A DNA stretch of 64,000 nucleotides from an uncultured Bacteroidia bacterium (GCA_943789165.1 CALSTB010000003.1:1-64000); one strand, 5' to 3'. Counted from the first letter of the stretch, positions 28,690-38,315 are shown. The notes: generated from the letters alone by a model not told the origin. Program-made: numbers and translations.

Positions 28690-29076
28690 ATGAACATTTT
28701 TGTAGCAAAACTTAATCCAAGCACAGATGCTGATGGATTAAAAGAACTTTTTAGTGGCTTCGGGGAAGTAACCTCAAGCAAAGTAATTATGGACAGAGAA
28801 ACTGGCAGATCAAAATGCTTTGGCTTTATTGAGATGGCAGATGAAGAAGCTGGAGCAAAAGCTTTGAATGCTTTAAACGACTCTGAATTTGAAGGCAACA
28901 TTATTGTTGTCAAGAAATCTGAACCAAAACCAGAATCAGCAGGTAACAATTATCGAAGCAATGACCGTGGAAGGTCTAACAATCGATATGACAGCCGCAG
29001 AGGAGATGACAGACGAAATGATCGCGACCGTGGAAGGGATCGCAACGACCGTGGATTTGACACTTCTAAGTGGTAA
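28690..29076 (+). CDS. RNA-binding protein with one RRM domain
   Basis: 128 residues. The RRM occupies ~1-80 with RNP2 NIFVAKLN and RNP1 KCFGFIEM. The C-terminal ~45 residues are rich in Arg, Asp, Asn and Gly (RGRSNN, RGDDRRNDRDRGRDRND), a disordered RNA-contacting tail. Such small RRM proteins are common in Bacteroidota and cyanobacteria and act as RNA chaperones or cold-stress factors. The long leader may allow post-transcriptional control. Followed by a terminator. Confidence 0.93.
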   Translation: MNIFVAKLNPSTDADGLKELFSGFGEVTSSKVIMDRETGRSKCFGFIEMADEEAGAKALNALNDSEFEGNIIVVKKSEPKPESAGNNYRSNDRGRSNNRYDSRRGDDRRNDRDRGRDRNDRGFDTSKW

Positions 29077-29098
29077 ATCTCAAATAAAAATTTAATCC

Positions 29099-29129
29099 AA
29101 GCCGCAGTTTTCCGACTGCGGCTTTTTTG
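29099..29129 (+). terminator. Rho-independent terminator after the RRM gene
   Basis: AAGCCGCAGT-TTTCCG-ACTGCGGCTT stem-loop followed by a T-run. Strong and perfectly paired. Confidence 0.92.
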
Positions 29130-29163
29130 TGGCTTGTCACTTACTAAATAGGCAGCTAATTCT

Positions 29164-29171
29164 TACTTTTG
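29164..29171 (+). promoter_or_regulatory. -7 promoter element for the 29207 epimerase gene
   Basis: TACTTTTG, exact match, 35 bp before the ATG. A small stem (GTCTT-AAAAAAGAC region, 29175-29192) lies in the leader. Confidence 0.45.
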
Positions 29172-29206
29172 TGCGTCTTTAAAAAAGACGACTACATATC
29201 ACATAC

Positions 29207-30265
29207 ATGACTAAAACACATTTTATTTCTGGGGCTTGTGGTTTTGTTGGAAAAAACATGACCAATCGTTTATTCAACACTACCAACGACAACATAGTTA
29301 TGGTGGACGACCTCTCGATAGGGACTGACCCAGAAACATGGTTTTCAGAGCCCTTGGTGGCTGAAATCAATGGTGCCAAAATTTATGGCAAAGACCGTCG
29401 GGTAATCTTTTTCAACTGCGATGTTCGAGAAGTAATCCGAAGTTTTCAAAAAGACACAAACTACTTCAAGCAATTTGGATTTGATTTTGAGAGATTCAAC
29501 GATGTTTTCCATTTTGCAGCGATTGTAGGTGGTAGGTTAAAGATTGATGGTGACCCAATGATGGTGGCTCAAGATTTAAGTATTGACGCAGAATTTTTTC
29601 AATGGGTATGTACCAGCAAACCTGACCGCGTGTTATACCCAAGTAGCAGTGCTGCATACCCTGTTTCTAAACAAACTGAATCTAGTGCGATTGCTTTAAG
29701 CGAATCAGATATTGATTTCAACAATATGGGTCAGCCTGATATGACTTACGGTTGGTGTAAACTGACTGGAGAATATCTAGCACATATTGCCGCCAAATAC
29801 TACGACGTGAAGGTTACCTGTATTCGTCCATTTTCTGGGTACGGAGAAGACCAAGATTTAAGCTATCCTGTTCCTGCCATTGCATTACGAGCAGCATATA
29901 AAGAAGATCCGTTCGAGGTTTGGGGAACGGGCTTTCAAGGACGTGACTTTGTTCATATCGACGATGTAATTGACTGCATTTTGTTGGCAATGGACAAAAT
30001 TCATGATGGCACAGCCATTAATATTGGCATGGGGAAACTTACTTCCTTTAGAGAGATTATTGATTTGTTTGCCAAATTCGCTGGCTACGAACCAGAGATT
30101 AAGCAACTATTAGACAAACCTGTAGGTGTTCACAGTAGGTATTGCAACATGGATTTCGTAAAAGAAACACTTGGTTGGGAAGCAAAAATTAGCACCGAAG
30201 AAGGAATGCGACGCATGTACAACAAAGCCTTGGAACGTGCACAAGCCGGAATCAAAAATGACTAA
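29207..30265 (+). CDS. NAD-dependent nucleotide-sugar epimerase/dehydratase (extended SDR)
   Basis: 352 residues. Rossmann motif SGACGFVGKNM at the N-terminus, FHFAAIVGG, and catalytic YGWCKLTGEYLA (YxxxK). It resembles GDP-fucose synthase and UDP-sugar epimerases; the exact sugar cannot be assigned. It overlaps the following glycosyltransferase gene by 8 nt, so both likely act on the same surface glycan. Confidence 0.88.
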   Translation: MTKTHFISGACGFVGKNMTNRLFNTTNDNIVMVDDLSIGTDPETWFSEPLVAEINGAKIYGKDRRVIFFNCDVREVIRSFQKDTNYFKQFGFDFERFNDVFHFAAIVGGRLKIDGDPMMVAQDLSIDAEFFQWVCTSKPDRVLYPSSSAAYPVSKQTESSAIALSESDIDFNNMGQPDMTYGWCKLTGEYLAHIAAKYYDVKVTCIRPFSGYGEDQDLSYPVPAIALRAAYKEDPFEVWGTGFQGRDFVHIDDVIDCILLAMDKIHDGTAINIGMGKLTSFREIIDLFAKFAGYEPEIKQLLDKPVGVHSRYCNMDFVKETLGWEAKISTEEGMRRMYNKALERAQAGIKND

Positions 30266-31532
30266 AACGATTGTTTGTTTTGGTCCTGGACCAATGTTCA
30301 AAGGAGGTATTTCTAATTACAATACTTCTTTGGCTAAGTCATTGGATAAAATCCCAGACACCAAAGTACACATCGTTTCCTGGACACAACAGTATCCAGC
30401 CATAGTTCCTCGTGAATTCGTCGACAAATCATCAAAGTCGGATTTACTTGAAGGAACCAATATTGAAGTCACCTACATTACCAATTACAACAATCCGTCG
30501 AGCTGGTATAAAACCGCCAAACTGATTCAATCACTAGGCGCCGACAAAGTTGTTATACAATGGTCTATTGCGATACAGGGACTGCCTGTAGGCCGCATCA
30601 TCAATTGGCTCAAAAAACACACGTCAATCGAAGTCATCGTTGATTTACATTTTGTTTTACAAAAGGAAAAAAGCAAAATCGACCGTTTCTTTTTATCCAT
30701 AGGTATTGGAAACGCAGACACATACATTGTCCATAGTCTTAAAACTTTCGAGGAGCTCAAAGCATTTTACCCAAATAAAAAGTTTGACTTAGTGTATGAC
30801 GGCAAACGTTCGGCAGATAAAACCATACAAACGGTAATCAAATTATATCATCCGATTTACGACTTGTTTCAGCCTGACCCAACATTTGATGTTGAAGCAT
30901 CTAAGAAAGAACACGGTTTGAGAAAACACGTCTTTCTGTTTTTCGGCTTTATCCGAAAATACAAAGGTCTGCACCAAACTATTGAGGCCTTTGCTAAAAT
31001 GGCCGAGAATCGAGACGACGTCAGTTTACTCATTTGTGGAGAGTCGTTTTGGAACACACTAGACAATTCAAAATGGTCGACTAAAATCAAAACAGCCTTG
31101 TTTGGTACGGCAAAAAAGATCTTCCTATCCAAGCAAGATGATGAACAACAGTATCGGCCATTGGAATTAATTGAAAGTTTAGGAATCAAGGACAAATGTG
31201 TTGTCTTTAACAGCTTCATTGCCAATGAAGACGTCCATAAATTTTTCCAAGTAAGCGATTGTGTAGTGCTGTATTACTTAACAGCAACCCCTTCTGGAAT
31301 TGAATCATTGAGTTACAATTTCGACCTCCCGATATTAGCTACCAAGGTGGGTCACTTTCCAGAAACCATCGAAGATGGCTACAACGGCTACTTAGCTGAA
31401 GACCGAGACATCGACTCTATGGCCAGCACCATGGCTAAATACATCGACCACCCTCTTCCTAGAGCGAATGTTACAGAAATCGCTAAGAATTTAAGTTGGG
31501 AGAATTATGCAAAATCTATTTTGGCTGACTAA
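30258..31532 (+). CDS. Glycosyltransferase, GT-B fold (family 4-like)
   Basis: 424 residues from the ATG at 30258, inside the stop region of the epimerase gene (ATGACTAA overlap). An upstream in-frame Met at 30171 would bury the start deep in the epimerase gene and lacks the family N-terminus. Signals: FGPGPMFKGGISNYN donor/acceptor loop, LFFGFIRKYKGLHQTIEAF, and the C-terminal ATPSGIESLSYNFDLPILAT with the E-x7-E-like region. It probably adds a sugar to a lipid-linked glycan at the inner membrane. Confidence 0.9.
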   Translation: MTKTIVCFGPGPMFKGGISNYNTSLAKSLDKIPDTKVHIVSWTQQYPAIVPREFVDKSSKSDLLEGTNIEVTYITNYNNPSSWYKTAKLIQSLGADKVVIQWSIAIQGLPVGRIINWLKKHTSIEVIVDLHFVLQKEKSKIDRFFLSIGIGNADTYIVHSLKTFEELKAFYPNKKFDLVYDGKRSADKTIQTVIKLYHPIYDLFQPDPTFDVEASKKEHGLRKHVFLFFGFIRKYKGLHQTIEAFAKMAENRDDVSLLICGESFWNTLDNSKWSTKIKTALFGTAKKIFLSKQDDEQQYRPLELIESLGIKDKCVVFNSFIANEDVHKFFQVSDCVVLYYLTATPSGIESLSYNFDLPILATKVGHFPETIEDGYNGYLAEDRDIDSMASTMAKYIDHPLPRANVTEIAKNLSWENYAKSILAD

Positions 31533-31553
31533 CTTCTTGCTACCAAGTTAGTT

Positions 31554-31561
31554 TACCTTTG
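31554..31561 (+). promoter_or_regulatory. -7 box 4 nt before the pabA start (leaderless type)
   Basis: TACCTTTG, exact match; only AATT separates it from the ATG at 31566. With the usual Bacteroidota geometry the transcript would start at or next to the A of ATG. A TTG (31537-31539) lies 14 nt upstream. Confidence 0.5.
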
Positions 31562-31565
31562 AATT

Positions 31566-32147
31566 ATGTCGAACATCTTGCTATTTGACAGTTATGATTC
31601 TTTTACCTACAACCTCAAGGATTACCTTGAACAATGTGGGGCACACGTTATTGTTGTTAAGAACGATGACTGTGAGATTCAAGACTTATTAGCTTTAGAT
31701 TTTGATGGGATTGTTCTATCTCCAGGGCCTGAAACACCAGAAAAGGCAGGCAATCTAATGGCGGTGATTGATACATTTATTGAGTCGAAACCTATCTTAG
31801 GTGTTTGTCTTGGCCACCAAGCGTTGGGCTTGTACTTTGGCATTCCGTTAGTTAAGATGGAAGTTCCGGTACACGGAAAAGTTTCAATCCTTACTCATGA
31901 AAGTCATCCGCTTTTCGAGGGCTTACCAAATTCATTTGAAGTATGCAGATACCACAGTTTGGTGCTCCCCGAATTTGAAAATGAGCATCTTGAAGTTACT
32001 GCAATGTCCGATGACCACAAGGTAATGGCATTGAGTCACCGAACACTTCCGGTATGGGGAGTCCAGTTTCATCCAGAGGCCATTTTGACTCAACATGGGT
32101 TGCAAATGATCAAGAATTGGCAGGAGATGGTAAAACTTTTAGATTGA
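31566..32147 (+). CDS. pabA: Aminodeoxychorismate/anthranilate synthase glutamine amidotransferase
   Basis: 193 residues, a class I glutamine amidotransferase domain alone. It has LFDSYDSFTYNL, LSPGPETPEKAG, nucleophile Cys in GVCLGHQALG (~80), and the His-Glu pair in VQFHPEAILT (~170). It supplies ammonia for p-aminobenzoate or anthranilate. No trpE, trpD or pabB is adjacent, so a folate (PabA) role is more likely, but a shared PabA/TrpG is possible. Predicted leaderless mRNA. Confidence 0.88.
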   Translation: MSNILLFDSYDSFTYNLKDYLEQCGAHVIVVKNDDCEIQDLLALDFDGIVLSPGPETPEKAGNLMAVIDTFIESKPILGVCLGHQALGLYFGIPLVKMEVPVHGKVSILTHESHPLFEGLPNSFEVCRYHSLVLPEFENEHLEVTAMSDDHKVMALSHRTLPVWGVQFHPEAILTQHGLQMIKNWQEMVKLLD

Positions 32148-32186
32148 TTGAAACTAATAAATGATATTTTCGTTAAGAGAGTAATC

Positions 32187-32840
32187 ATGATTGTCAAGAA
32201 TTTCATAACCAACGACATCCCAAGTCTGAAAAAGAGCGACACGGTACAGTACGCCTTATTGATGATGGATGATTTTGGCGTTCGCAACCTCCCAATCGTT
32301 GAAGATAAAATACTTTTAGGGTATGCTCTATTCGGCATTTTGGAGTCAATGGACGATGAGACTTTGTTGAGCGAATTGGACTATGGCAGCCAGCCGATTT
32401 CTGTTGATCCGAACTTTTCAGTAATCAAATGTTTACAGTTAATATCCGACAATCGATTTGACGTACTAGCAGTAACTTCTGATTCGGAATACCTTGGCTT
32501 GGTTTGGAGCAAGGACATTATCCTTGGCATGGGACAAAGCACCACAGCACAAAGTGATGGATCGGTCTTATTTCTTAGATGCAATGTGTTTAACTATTCA
32601 ATTTCTGAAATTGGTAGACTCATTGAAGCTGAAGACGGGAAATTACTCGGTTTATGGACATGGCAACCCGAGGGGAATAGCGGTATCGATGTGTTGTTGA
32701 AGCTAAATATTAGACATATTGATAACATAGTCAACATCCTTCAATCCAACGGTTACACTGTATTAAATCAAATCAATCAGCAATCGGATGATCTATTTAC
32801 CGAGCGCTACAAGTCGTTGATAAATTATCTCGATATTTGA
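32187..32840 (+). CDS. CBS-domain protein
   Basis: About 217 residues from ATG 32187 (a TTG at 32148 directly after the pabA stop is a less likely start). Two CBS motifs lie in the first ~125 residues (FITNDIPSLKKSDTVQYALL, VRNLPIV, SDNRFDVLAV). The C-terminal ~90 residues resemble a small ligand-binding domain (ISEIGRLIEAEDGKLLGLW). Family members sit beside nadK and envelope genes in Bacteroidota. Likely senses a nucleotide; target unknown. Confidence 0.82.
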   Translation: MIVKNFITNDIPSLKKSDTVQYALLMMDDFGVRNLPIVEDKILLGYALFGILESMDDETLLSELDYGSQPISVDPNFSVIKCLQLISDNRFDVLAVTSDSEYLGLVWSKDIILGMGQSTTAQSDGSVLFLRCNVFNYSISEIGRLIEAEDGKLLGLWTWQPEGNSGIDVLLKLNIRHIDNIVNILQSNGYTVLNQINQQSDDLFTERYKSLINYLDI

Positions 32841-32858
32841 AGCATTAAGGCCTGTTGA

Positions 32859-34226
32859 TTGCAGATTAAATCCTATTTCTTAACAGTATCATTCCTTCTC
32901 CTATCATTTGTATCTTATTCAAATGTAGACACCATTATCATTTCCAAGATTGATGTGGTAACGCCAAACCTAAAAACCAAACATGCCGTCATCATCAGAG
33001 AATTGAGTTTCGGGTTACAAGATTTCATGACTTGGGATGAACTAATCAACTACGACATTCCAAGATCTGAAGCCAATTTAATCAACCTCAACCTGTTCAA
33101 TCAAGTCAATATCTATCCAATAAAAAAAGACAATGAAGTCCATATTGAAATCGTAGTAGTTGAAAAATGGTATTTGTGGCCAATCCCTTTTGCGGAATTC
33201 GCGGATAGAAACTTTAACCAATGGGCTAACCTTGACTTTGACCCGAATCGAACCAACATTGGTTTATACCTTTTCAAATACAATCTTTTCGGACTAAACC
33301 ACACCTTAAAAACTACCGTTAGCACAGGCTATACCCAAACCTTGGGTTTGGAATATAGAGCGCCTTACATCGGAGGAAAAAAAAGGTTGGGATTTATGTT
33401 AGACATTAGGCGAAAATCGAGCGAAGAGATTCGCTACGGTCTGATAGAGAATCAAGAACAATTTTTCAGAACCAGCGGCTTGGAGATGATTCGCGAAACG
33501 TCTTTTTTGGGAGAATTGACGTATAGAAAAGGATTGTATTGGCGTCATAACCTACGTTTGACGCATAATAACATTCAAATCCACGATACGGTATTATCGA
33601 ACAGCCTTAATCCCGGATTTTTATTCGACTTTCAAACAAGCCAGAAATTGACCACGATTGGGTATAACCTGTCGTATGACAATCGAAACAACAAACTATT
33701 TCCATTAATGGGGATATACGCAACAGCCGGAATTGCTTGTAACTATGGTGCTCAGGATTTCGTTTCATTAGGATTTGATTTAAACTTTTACCGGCCATTG
33801 CCCGCAAACCGAATGTATAGTGGATTGTCGTATACTTACGGAGACGCACTTAATCAAGATTTACCATACGTGCTAAACAAAGCCGTTGGACTAAAAAACA
33901 ATGTCCGAGGGTATGAAAATTACGTATTTATCGGTGATCAATACGCCGTTTTACGCGCTGAACTGCGGTATTTGCTGATCCCATCTCGCGACGTAGACTT
34001 GCGATATATGCCCGTCAAATCGTATAAAACGATGCCAATCGAATCATATATCTCAGCGTTTTATGATCAAGCACAAGTCATAAATGATGGTTTACAAACA
34101 GACCTATACGGATTCGGTGTAGGCATCAACACCCTCATTTATTACGACAAAGTGTTTAGATTTGAATATTCTTGGAACCATTGGAACCGTTCTGGGCTCA
34201 AAGTGCATTTTAAAAAAGCTTTTTAA
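32859..34226 (+). CDS. Outer-membrane BamA/TamA-like beta-barrel with POTRA segment
   Basis: 455 residues from a TTG start. Signal peptide ~1-21 (FLTVSFLLLSFVSYS). A POTRA-like segment follows (NLINLNLFNQVNIYPIKKD and EIVVVEKW), then about 300 residues of alternating aromatic/polar strands ending KVHFKKAF with a terminal Phe, typical of outer-membrane barrels. Shorter than BamA, with one POTRA rather than five. It lies between the CBS gene and nadK, 8 nt before nadK. May help assemble or export outer-membrane proteins. Confidence 0.82.
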   Translation: MQIKSYFLTVSFLLLSFVSYSNVDTIIISKIDVVTPNLKTKHAVIIRELSFGLQDFMTWDELINYDIPRSEANLINLNLFNQVNIYPIKKDNEVHIEIVVVEKWYLWPIPFAEFADRNFNQWANLDFDPNRTNIGLYLFKYNLFGLNHTLKTTVSTGYTQTLGLEYRAPYIGGKKRLGFMLDIRRKSSEEIRYGLIENQEQFFRTSGLEMIRETSFLGELTYRKGLYWRHNLRLTHNNIQIHDTVLSNSLNPGFLFDFQTSQKLTTIGYNLSYDNRNNKLFPLMGIYATAGIACNYGAQDFVSLGFDLNFYRPLPANRMYSGLSYTYGDALNQDLPYVLNKAVGLKNNVRGYENYVFIGDQYAVLRAELRYLLIPSRDVDLRYMPVKSYKTMPIESYISAFYDQAQVINDGLQTDLYGFGVGINTLIYYDKVFRFEYSWNHWNRSGLKVHFKKAF

Positions 34227-34234
34227 ACGTAGGT

Positions 34235-35111
34235 ATGAAAGTAGGCGTATACGCACGACATTCGGTAAACCTTGACCATTCTGACTATATCAAGAAGTTT
34301 TTTAACTATTTGGTGGAACAGCAAGTAGAGATTTGTGTGCATCAGCAAGTAGGTCAGAAACTACAAGACCTTCAGTATAATCATCAATTTCATGAATTTG
34401 AATCTTCCGTAGATAAAGGACAAATAGACGTATTGTTTAGTCTTGGTGGTGATGGAACCGTTTTGGATACTTTAAGCATTGTTAAAGATACTGGTACGCC
34501 CGTATTGGGAATTAATCTCGGCCGCTTTGGTTTTTTGGCGAACAGCCGACAAGAAGAATTTTCCGAAAATTTTCACGCGATTAAATCTGGAAATTTCACC
34601 ATCGAAAAAAGGATGGTCATTGAATTGATTTCAGAGGAACACCTGTTTGATGGATTTCCGTTTGGTTTGAATGATATTGTCGTGCAAAAAAAAGGATACA
34701 TCCAACATGATAACAGTGCACACGAAAATTAACAACGAAGCACTCAACTCATACTGGGCAGATGGATTGATTTTAGCGACTCCTACAGGTTCGAGTGGAT
34801 ACTCATTGAGTTGTGGTGGTCCAATATTATACCCTGGCACATCTAGTTTTGTTTTAACACCAATCGCTCCACATAATTTATCGGTTCGACCTCTGGTGAT
34901 CGGTGATCACAAAGAAATATCGTTTGAGGTTGATGGTCGTGGTGAAGACTTTTTAGTTACCATAGACAGCCGTTCAGAGACTATTGCTAAAGGATCAAAA
35001 CTAACTGTCAAAAAAGCACCTTTTGAGTTTCATATGATCAGACTTAAAGATCAATCTTATGCCAAAACGTTACGAAATAAATTGTTATGGGGATTAGACA
35101 AAAGGAATTAA
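34235..35111 (+). CDS. nadK: NAD kinase, interrupted by a one-base frameshift
   Basis: Two overlapping frames give one intact family member. Frame 1 (34235-34732) holds SLGGDGTVLDT and NLGRFGFLA, then runs to FGLNDIVVQKK and a quick stop. The +1 frame resumes at that point with DTSNMITVHTK and ATPTGSSGYSLSCGGPI to 35111. The switch is at the A8 run 34686-34693; with seven A the product would be 291 residues, normal for NadK. NadK makes NADP and is essential in most bacteria, so a sequencing error or slippage is likelier than true loss. The neighbours (BamA-like, DUF6089, uppS, bamA) match other Bacteroidota loci. Confidence 0.88.
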
Positions 35112-35178
35112 GTACGTCTAGATTTGAACCTAAAAGTCTTTTGTTTCACGCTTATAATCAATAACGAGAATTTATAAA

Positions 35179-35541
35179 ATGCCTTACACTCTTTACGGAA
35201 TACCGAACTGCGACACAATCAAAAAAGCCAAAACATGGCTTGACAATAATGAAGTGGAATATCAATTCCATAATTACAAAACCGACAATATCAGCTCTCT
35301 AAAGCTGGAGACCTGGTTTAAACAACAACCTATTGACAAGGTGATAAACAAGGCCAGCTCTACGTTTCGCAAATTATCTGACAGCGATAAAGCTTCCATT
35401 TCTGAACAAAACGCAGCAATCGCTTTGATTCAGAACCAACCATCGATGATCAAACGCCCTATACTTGAAGATGCCTCAGGCATTGTAGCCATTGGCTTTA
35501 AACCTGAGCTATATTCATCAATATTTTCTGATTCAAAATGA
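35179..35541 (+). CDS. ArsC/Spx-family thioredoxin-fold reductase (YffB-like)
   Basis: 120 residues. N-terminal TLYGIPNCDTIKKAKTWL carries the single active-site Cys of the ArsC/YffB family; FHNYKTDN and IKRPILED (~95) are also conserved. YffB-type members are glutathione- or other thiol-dependent rather than proven arsenate reductases. No ars genes nearby. Located between nadK and the DUF6089 pair with its own spacing of 67 nt. Confidence 0.88.
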   Translation: MPYTLYGIPNCDTIKKAKTWLDNNEVEYQFHNYKTDNISSLKLETWFKQQPIDKVINKASSTFRKLSDSDKASISEQNAAIALIQNQPSMIKRPILEDASGIVAIGFKPELYSSIFSDSK

Positions 35542-35685
35542 AGTCCGAACCTTAGGTCTTGCAACGTTTGACTCCTTGAAACAGTCTGACACTATACGAA
35601 TTAGGTTTTAATAACGTTGTAACTTAGGACGCGGAATTTGTTATTATACGGCAATTAGCGTTACTTTGTTGGTTCTCCAAAAAAT

Positions 35686-36609
35686 ATGAATAATCGATTG
35701 AAAAAAGGTGGGTTTGTTATCGTGTTAACTGCAGTGATGTTAACAGTTACCAGTATGGCTAACGCCCAGCAATGGTCTAGAAAAAGCTCATTAGAATTTG
35801 GCTTTATGGCAGGTGGCAGCAATTATGCTGGTGACTTGACAGACAAATATTTTGAAACTGAAGGCATTCATCCAAACGGAGGAATTCTAGTTAGGTACAA
35901 TCCTGTCCAACGGTTTTCTTTTCACGTGGGTGTTAACTACGGCCAAATCTCAGGCGACGATGCCAGATATAGTAACGACGAACGTCGCACAAATAGAAAC
36001 CTACACTTCAAAAGCGATCTGTGGGATTTTCATGCAGCGTTTGACATTAACCTGAACACTTTTGATTTCCAACAAAAAAGAGGCGTTGTTCCTTATATTT
36101 TTGGTGGTGTTTCTGTGTTTAAATTTAACCCACAAGCTCAGTTCTTTTACCAACCTAACTCTTGGCAAAATTTAGCCAATGACCAGAGTTATGAGACATT
36201 GGAAGACAGACATGAAGACTGGATTGAGTTACAACCTCTCGGAACAGAAGGACAAGAAACGACTGAATACAACGACATTAAACGATATTCATTGACTCAG
36301 TTTGCCATTCCAGTAGGTATTGGTGTTAAGTTTAAACTAAACCCAAACTGGACCTTCGGCATCGAATACTCGACGCGATTTACGTTTACAGATTATTTGG
36401 ATGACGTAAGTGGAGATTACGCAGAATTGGTATTTCTTGAAGCGCAGTACGGTGCTATGAGTAAAGCGATGGCGGATAGAAGTCCAACTGAAAACCCTGC
36501 AGGCGTAGCTCGAGGAGACGAGTCTAAAACAGATTTATACAATATTTTTGGTATTACATTAACCTATAGAATTATAAAATCTGGAGAAGTTTGTCCTGCT
36601 TTCAGGTAA
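35686..36609 (+). CDS. DUF6089-family outer-membrane protein, copy 1
   Basis: 307 residues. Signal peptide ~1-27, cleavage at ANA-QQ. The mature start SSLEFGFMAGGSNYAGDL is the family hallmark, followed by amphipathic strands (FGIEYSTRFTFTDYLDDVSGDY) and a C-terminal YNIFGITLTYRI strand. An eight-stranded type barrel is probable. Its function is not established; it always clusters with uppS and bamA in relatives. The second copy follows after 106 bp. Confidence 0.88.
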   Translation: MNNRLKKGGFVIVLTAVMLTVTSMANAQQWSRKSSLEFGFMAGGSNYAGDLTDKYFETEGIHPNGGILVRYNPVQRFSFHVGVNYGQISGDDARYSNDERRTNRNLHFKSDLWDFHAAFDINLNTFDFQQKRGVVPYIFGGVSVFKFNPQAQFFYQPNSWQNLANDQSYETLEDRHEDWIELQPLGTEGQETTEYNDIKRYSLTQFAIPVGIGVKFKLNPNWTFGIEYSTRFTFTDYLDDVSGDYAELVFLEAQYGAMSKAMADRSPTENPAGVARGDESKTDLYNIFGITLTYRIIKSGEVCPAFR

Positions 36610-36665
36610 TCTTAAACTGTTGTCATTTTTATACACCCGATAACATACACTGATATTTGGATTAA

Positions 36666-36674
36666 TATCTTTGC
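36666..36674 (+). promoter_or_regulatory. -7 promoter element before the second DUF6089 gene
   Basis: TATCTTTGC, an exact -7 box, ending 41 bp before the ATG at 36716. It would drive DUF6089 copy 2, uppS and bamA independently of upstream genes. Confidence 0.55.
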
Positions 36675-36715
36675 AATGTTGTAACAAAATAAGCTATAAC
36701 TCGTTCTACATCTAA

Positions 36716-37555
36716 ATGGCAAAAATTCATCAATACCTAGCACTCACCATTCTGATCATATGTCAGACAATTGGTGTACAGGCTCAGAATTGGGAATATG
36801 GCTTTATGGTCGGCGCTAGCAACTACCACGGAGACCTAGCCTATAACATTGTACCAAACGAAACGCATTTTGCCCAAGGCATTCACATGCGTTACAATTT
36901 CACACCTTATTGGTCGTACAAACCTTCAATTGCACATGCCAAAATAAGTGGTTCTGATGCCAATTTTGACGATTTTAAATACCGTAACTTAAGTTTCGAA
37001 TCTGACATTTGGGAGTTTAACAATGTCTTTGAATTCAACTTTGTACCTTTTGGTTCGAGGATTCTTAGCAAAGATTTCTCATCCTATGCGACCTTAGGTT
37101 TAACTGTCTTTAGACACAATCCAAAAGCCGTTTTTCAAGACAAGACTTTTGCGCTTCGTGATTTAAGGACTGAAGGACAATCAGGTAAAGAGCAATACGG
37201 ATTACTTCAACTTGCTATTCCGTTTGGAGGCGGTGTCAAATATAACGTCAGCAAAAATCTCGTAATCGGACTTGAAGTAGCGTGGCGTAAAACATTCACT
37301 GATTATCTAGATGATGTCAGTACACAATATCCTGACTTACAAGACCAACGTGACCGCTACGGTGATTTAAGTGCTAATATGGCCGACAGAAGTTGGGAAG
37401 TTGAGGGAGTTGGAGAACCCTTATCGGTTGCAGGCGATGAACGCGGCGACCCAGCTATTAAAGACTTTTATTTTATTACGGCGTTTTCCGTAACATACCG
37501 ATTAACACCAATTGCGTGTTGGCCGAAGTATAAACGTGAATTTATCTGGAAATAA
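36716..37555 (+). CDS. DUF6089-family outer-membrane protein, copy 2
   Basis: 279 residues. Signal peptide ~1-23 (cleavage near VQA-QN). Mature start NWEYGFMVGASNYHGDLAYN; the same TFTDYLDDVST block as copy 1, and a terminal strand FYFITAFSVTYRL. It is a clear paralogue of the gene at 35686. It is 3 nt from uppS, so translation is tightly coupled to undecaprenyl phosphate synthesis and BamA. Confidence 0.88.
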   Translation: MAKIHQYLALTILIICQTIGVQAQNWEYGFMVGASNYHGDLAYNIVPNETHFAQGIHMRYNFTPYWSYKPSIAHAKISGSDANFDDFKYRNLSFESDIWEFNNVFEFNFVPFGSRILSKDFSSYATLGLTVFRHNPKAVFQDKTFALRDLRTEGQSGKEQYGLLQLAIPFGGGVKYNVSKNLVIGLEVAWRKTFTDYLDDVSTQYPDLQDQRDRYGDLSANMADRSWEVEGVGEPLSVAGDERGDPAIKDFYFITAFSVTYRLTPIACWPKYKREFIWK

Positions 37556-37558
37556 AAG

Positions 37559-38308
37559 ATGCCCATTGATACTACTTTAGACAAGAATCGGATTCCGAGA
37601 CATATTGCTGTTATCATGGATGGCAATGGACGTTGGGCAAAAAAACAGGGAAAGTTTCGTGTATTTGGTCATCAACATGGTGTTCAATCTGTAAAAGACA
37701 TTACGGAAGGAGCCGCCGAGTTAGGTGTTGAATATTTAACCCTATACGCCTTTTCAACTGAAAACTGGAATCGACCAAAAATAGAAGTGAATGCGTTGAT
37801 GACGCTATTGGTTAAGACCATCAAAAGGGAAACCGAGACATTGATGAAGAATCAAATTCGGCTTACTACCATTGGTCAGGTTGATACGCTTCCGAAAGAC
37901 TGTCAAGAAGAGTTACGTCAGGCCATTGAAGCAACAAAAGACAATACCCGAATGGCGCTCATTTTGGCATTGAGCTACAGTGCTAAATGGGACATTGTCA
38001 ATTCAGTTAAAGAAATAGCGCAACGTTACAAGCATGGTGAAATAGCGTTAGAAGACATAGACGAAGAGTTAATAAGTGGTTCGCTATCGACAAGAACGAT
38101 ACCAGACCCAGATTTGATGATTCGCACGAGTGGAGAGCATCGAATAAGTAACTATTTGCTCTGGGAAATGGCTTACAGTGAGTTTTATTTCACTGACGTT
38201 TTGTGGCCAGATTTCAGAAAAGAACATTTACACGAAGCGATTGCTAACTACCAACAAAGGGAAAGAAGATTTGGAAAAACAGGAGAACAAGTCAGTGAAG
38301 TCAAGTAG
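37559..38308 (+). CDS. uppS: Isoprenyl transferase (undecaprenyl diphosphate synthase)
   Basis: 249 residues. Cis-prenyltransferase signatures: [17 protein letters not shown] with the catalytic Asp, [12 protein letters not shown], and the C-terminal [19 protein letters not shown]. It makes the C55 carrier lipid for peptidoglycan and glycans. In the DUF6089-uppS-bamA unit; 7 nt before bamA. Confidence 0.96.
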   Translation: MPIDTTLDKNRIPRHIAVIMDGNGRWAKKQGKFRVFGHQHGVQSVKDITEGAAELGVEYLTLYAFSTENWNRPKIEVNALMTLLVKTIKRETETLMKNQIRLTTIGQVDTLPKDCQEELRQAIEATKDNTRMALILALSYSAKWDIVNSVKEIAQRYKHGEIALEDIDEELISGSLSTRTIPDPDLMIRTSGEHRISNYLLWEMAYSEFYFTDVLWPDFRKEHLHEAIANYQQRERRFGKTGEQVSEVK

Positions 38309-38315
38309 AAATATA

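Noticed and set aside
30171-30257. Upstream start for the glycosyltransferase
   Set aside because: It would overlap the epimerase gene by 95 nt and adds a non-family, Cys/Lys-rich segment; the ATG at 30258 gives the typical stop-start overlap.
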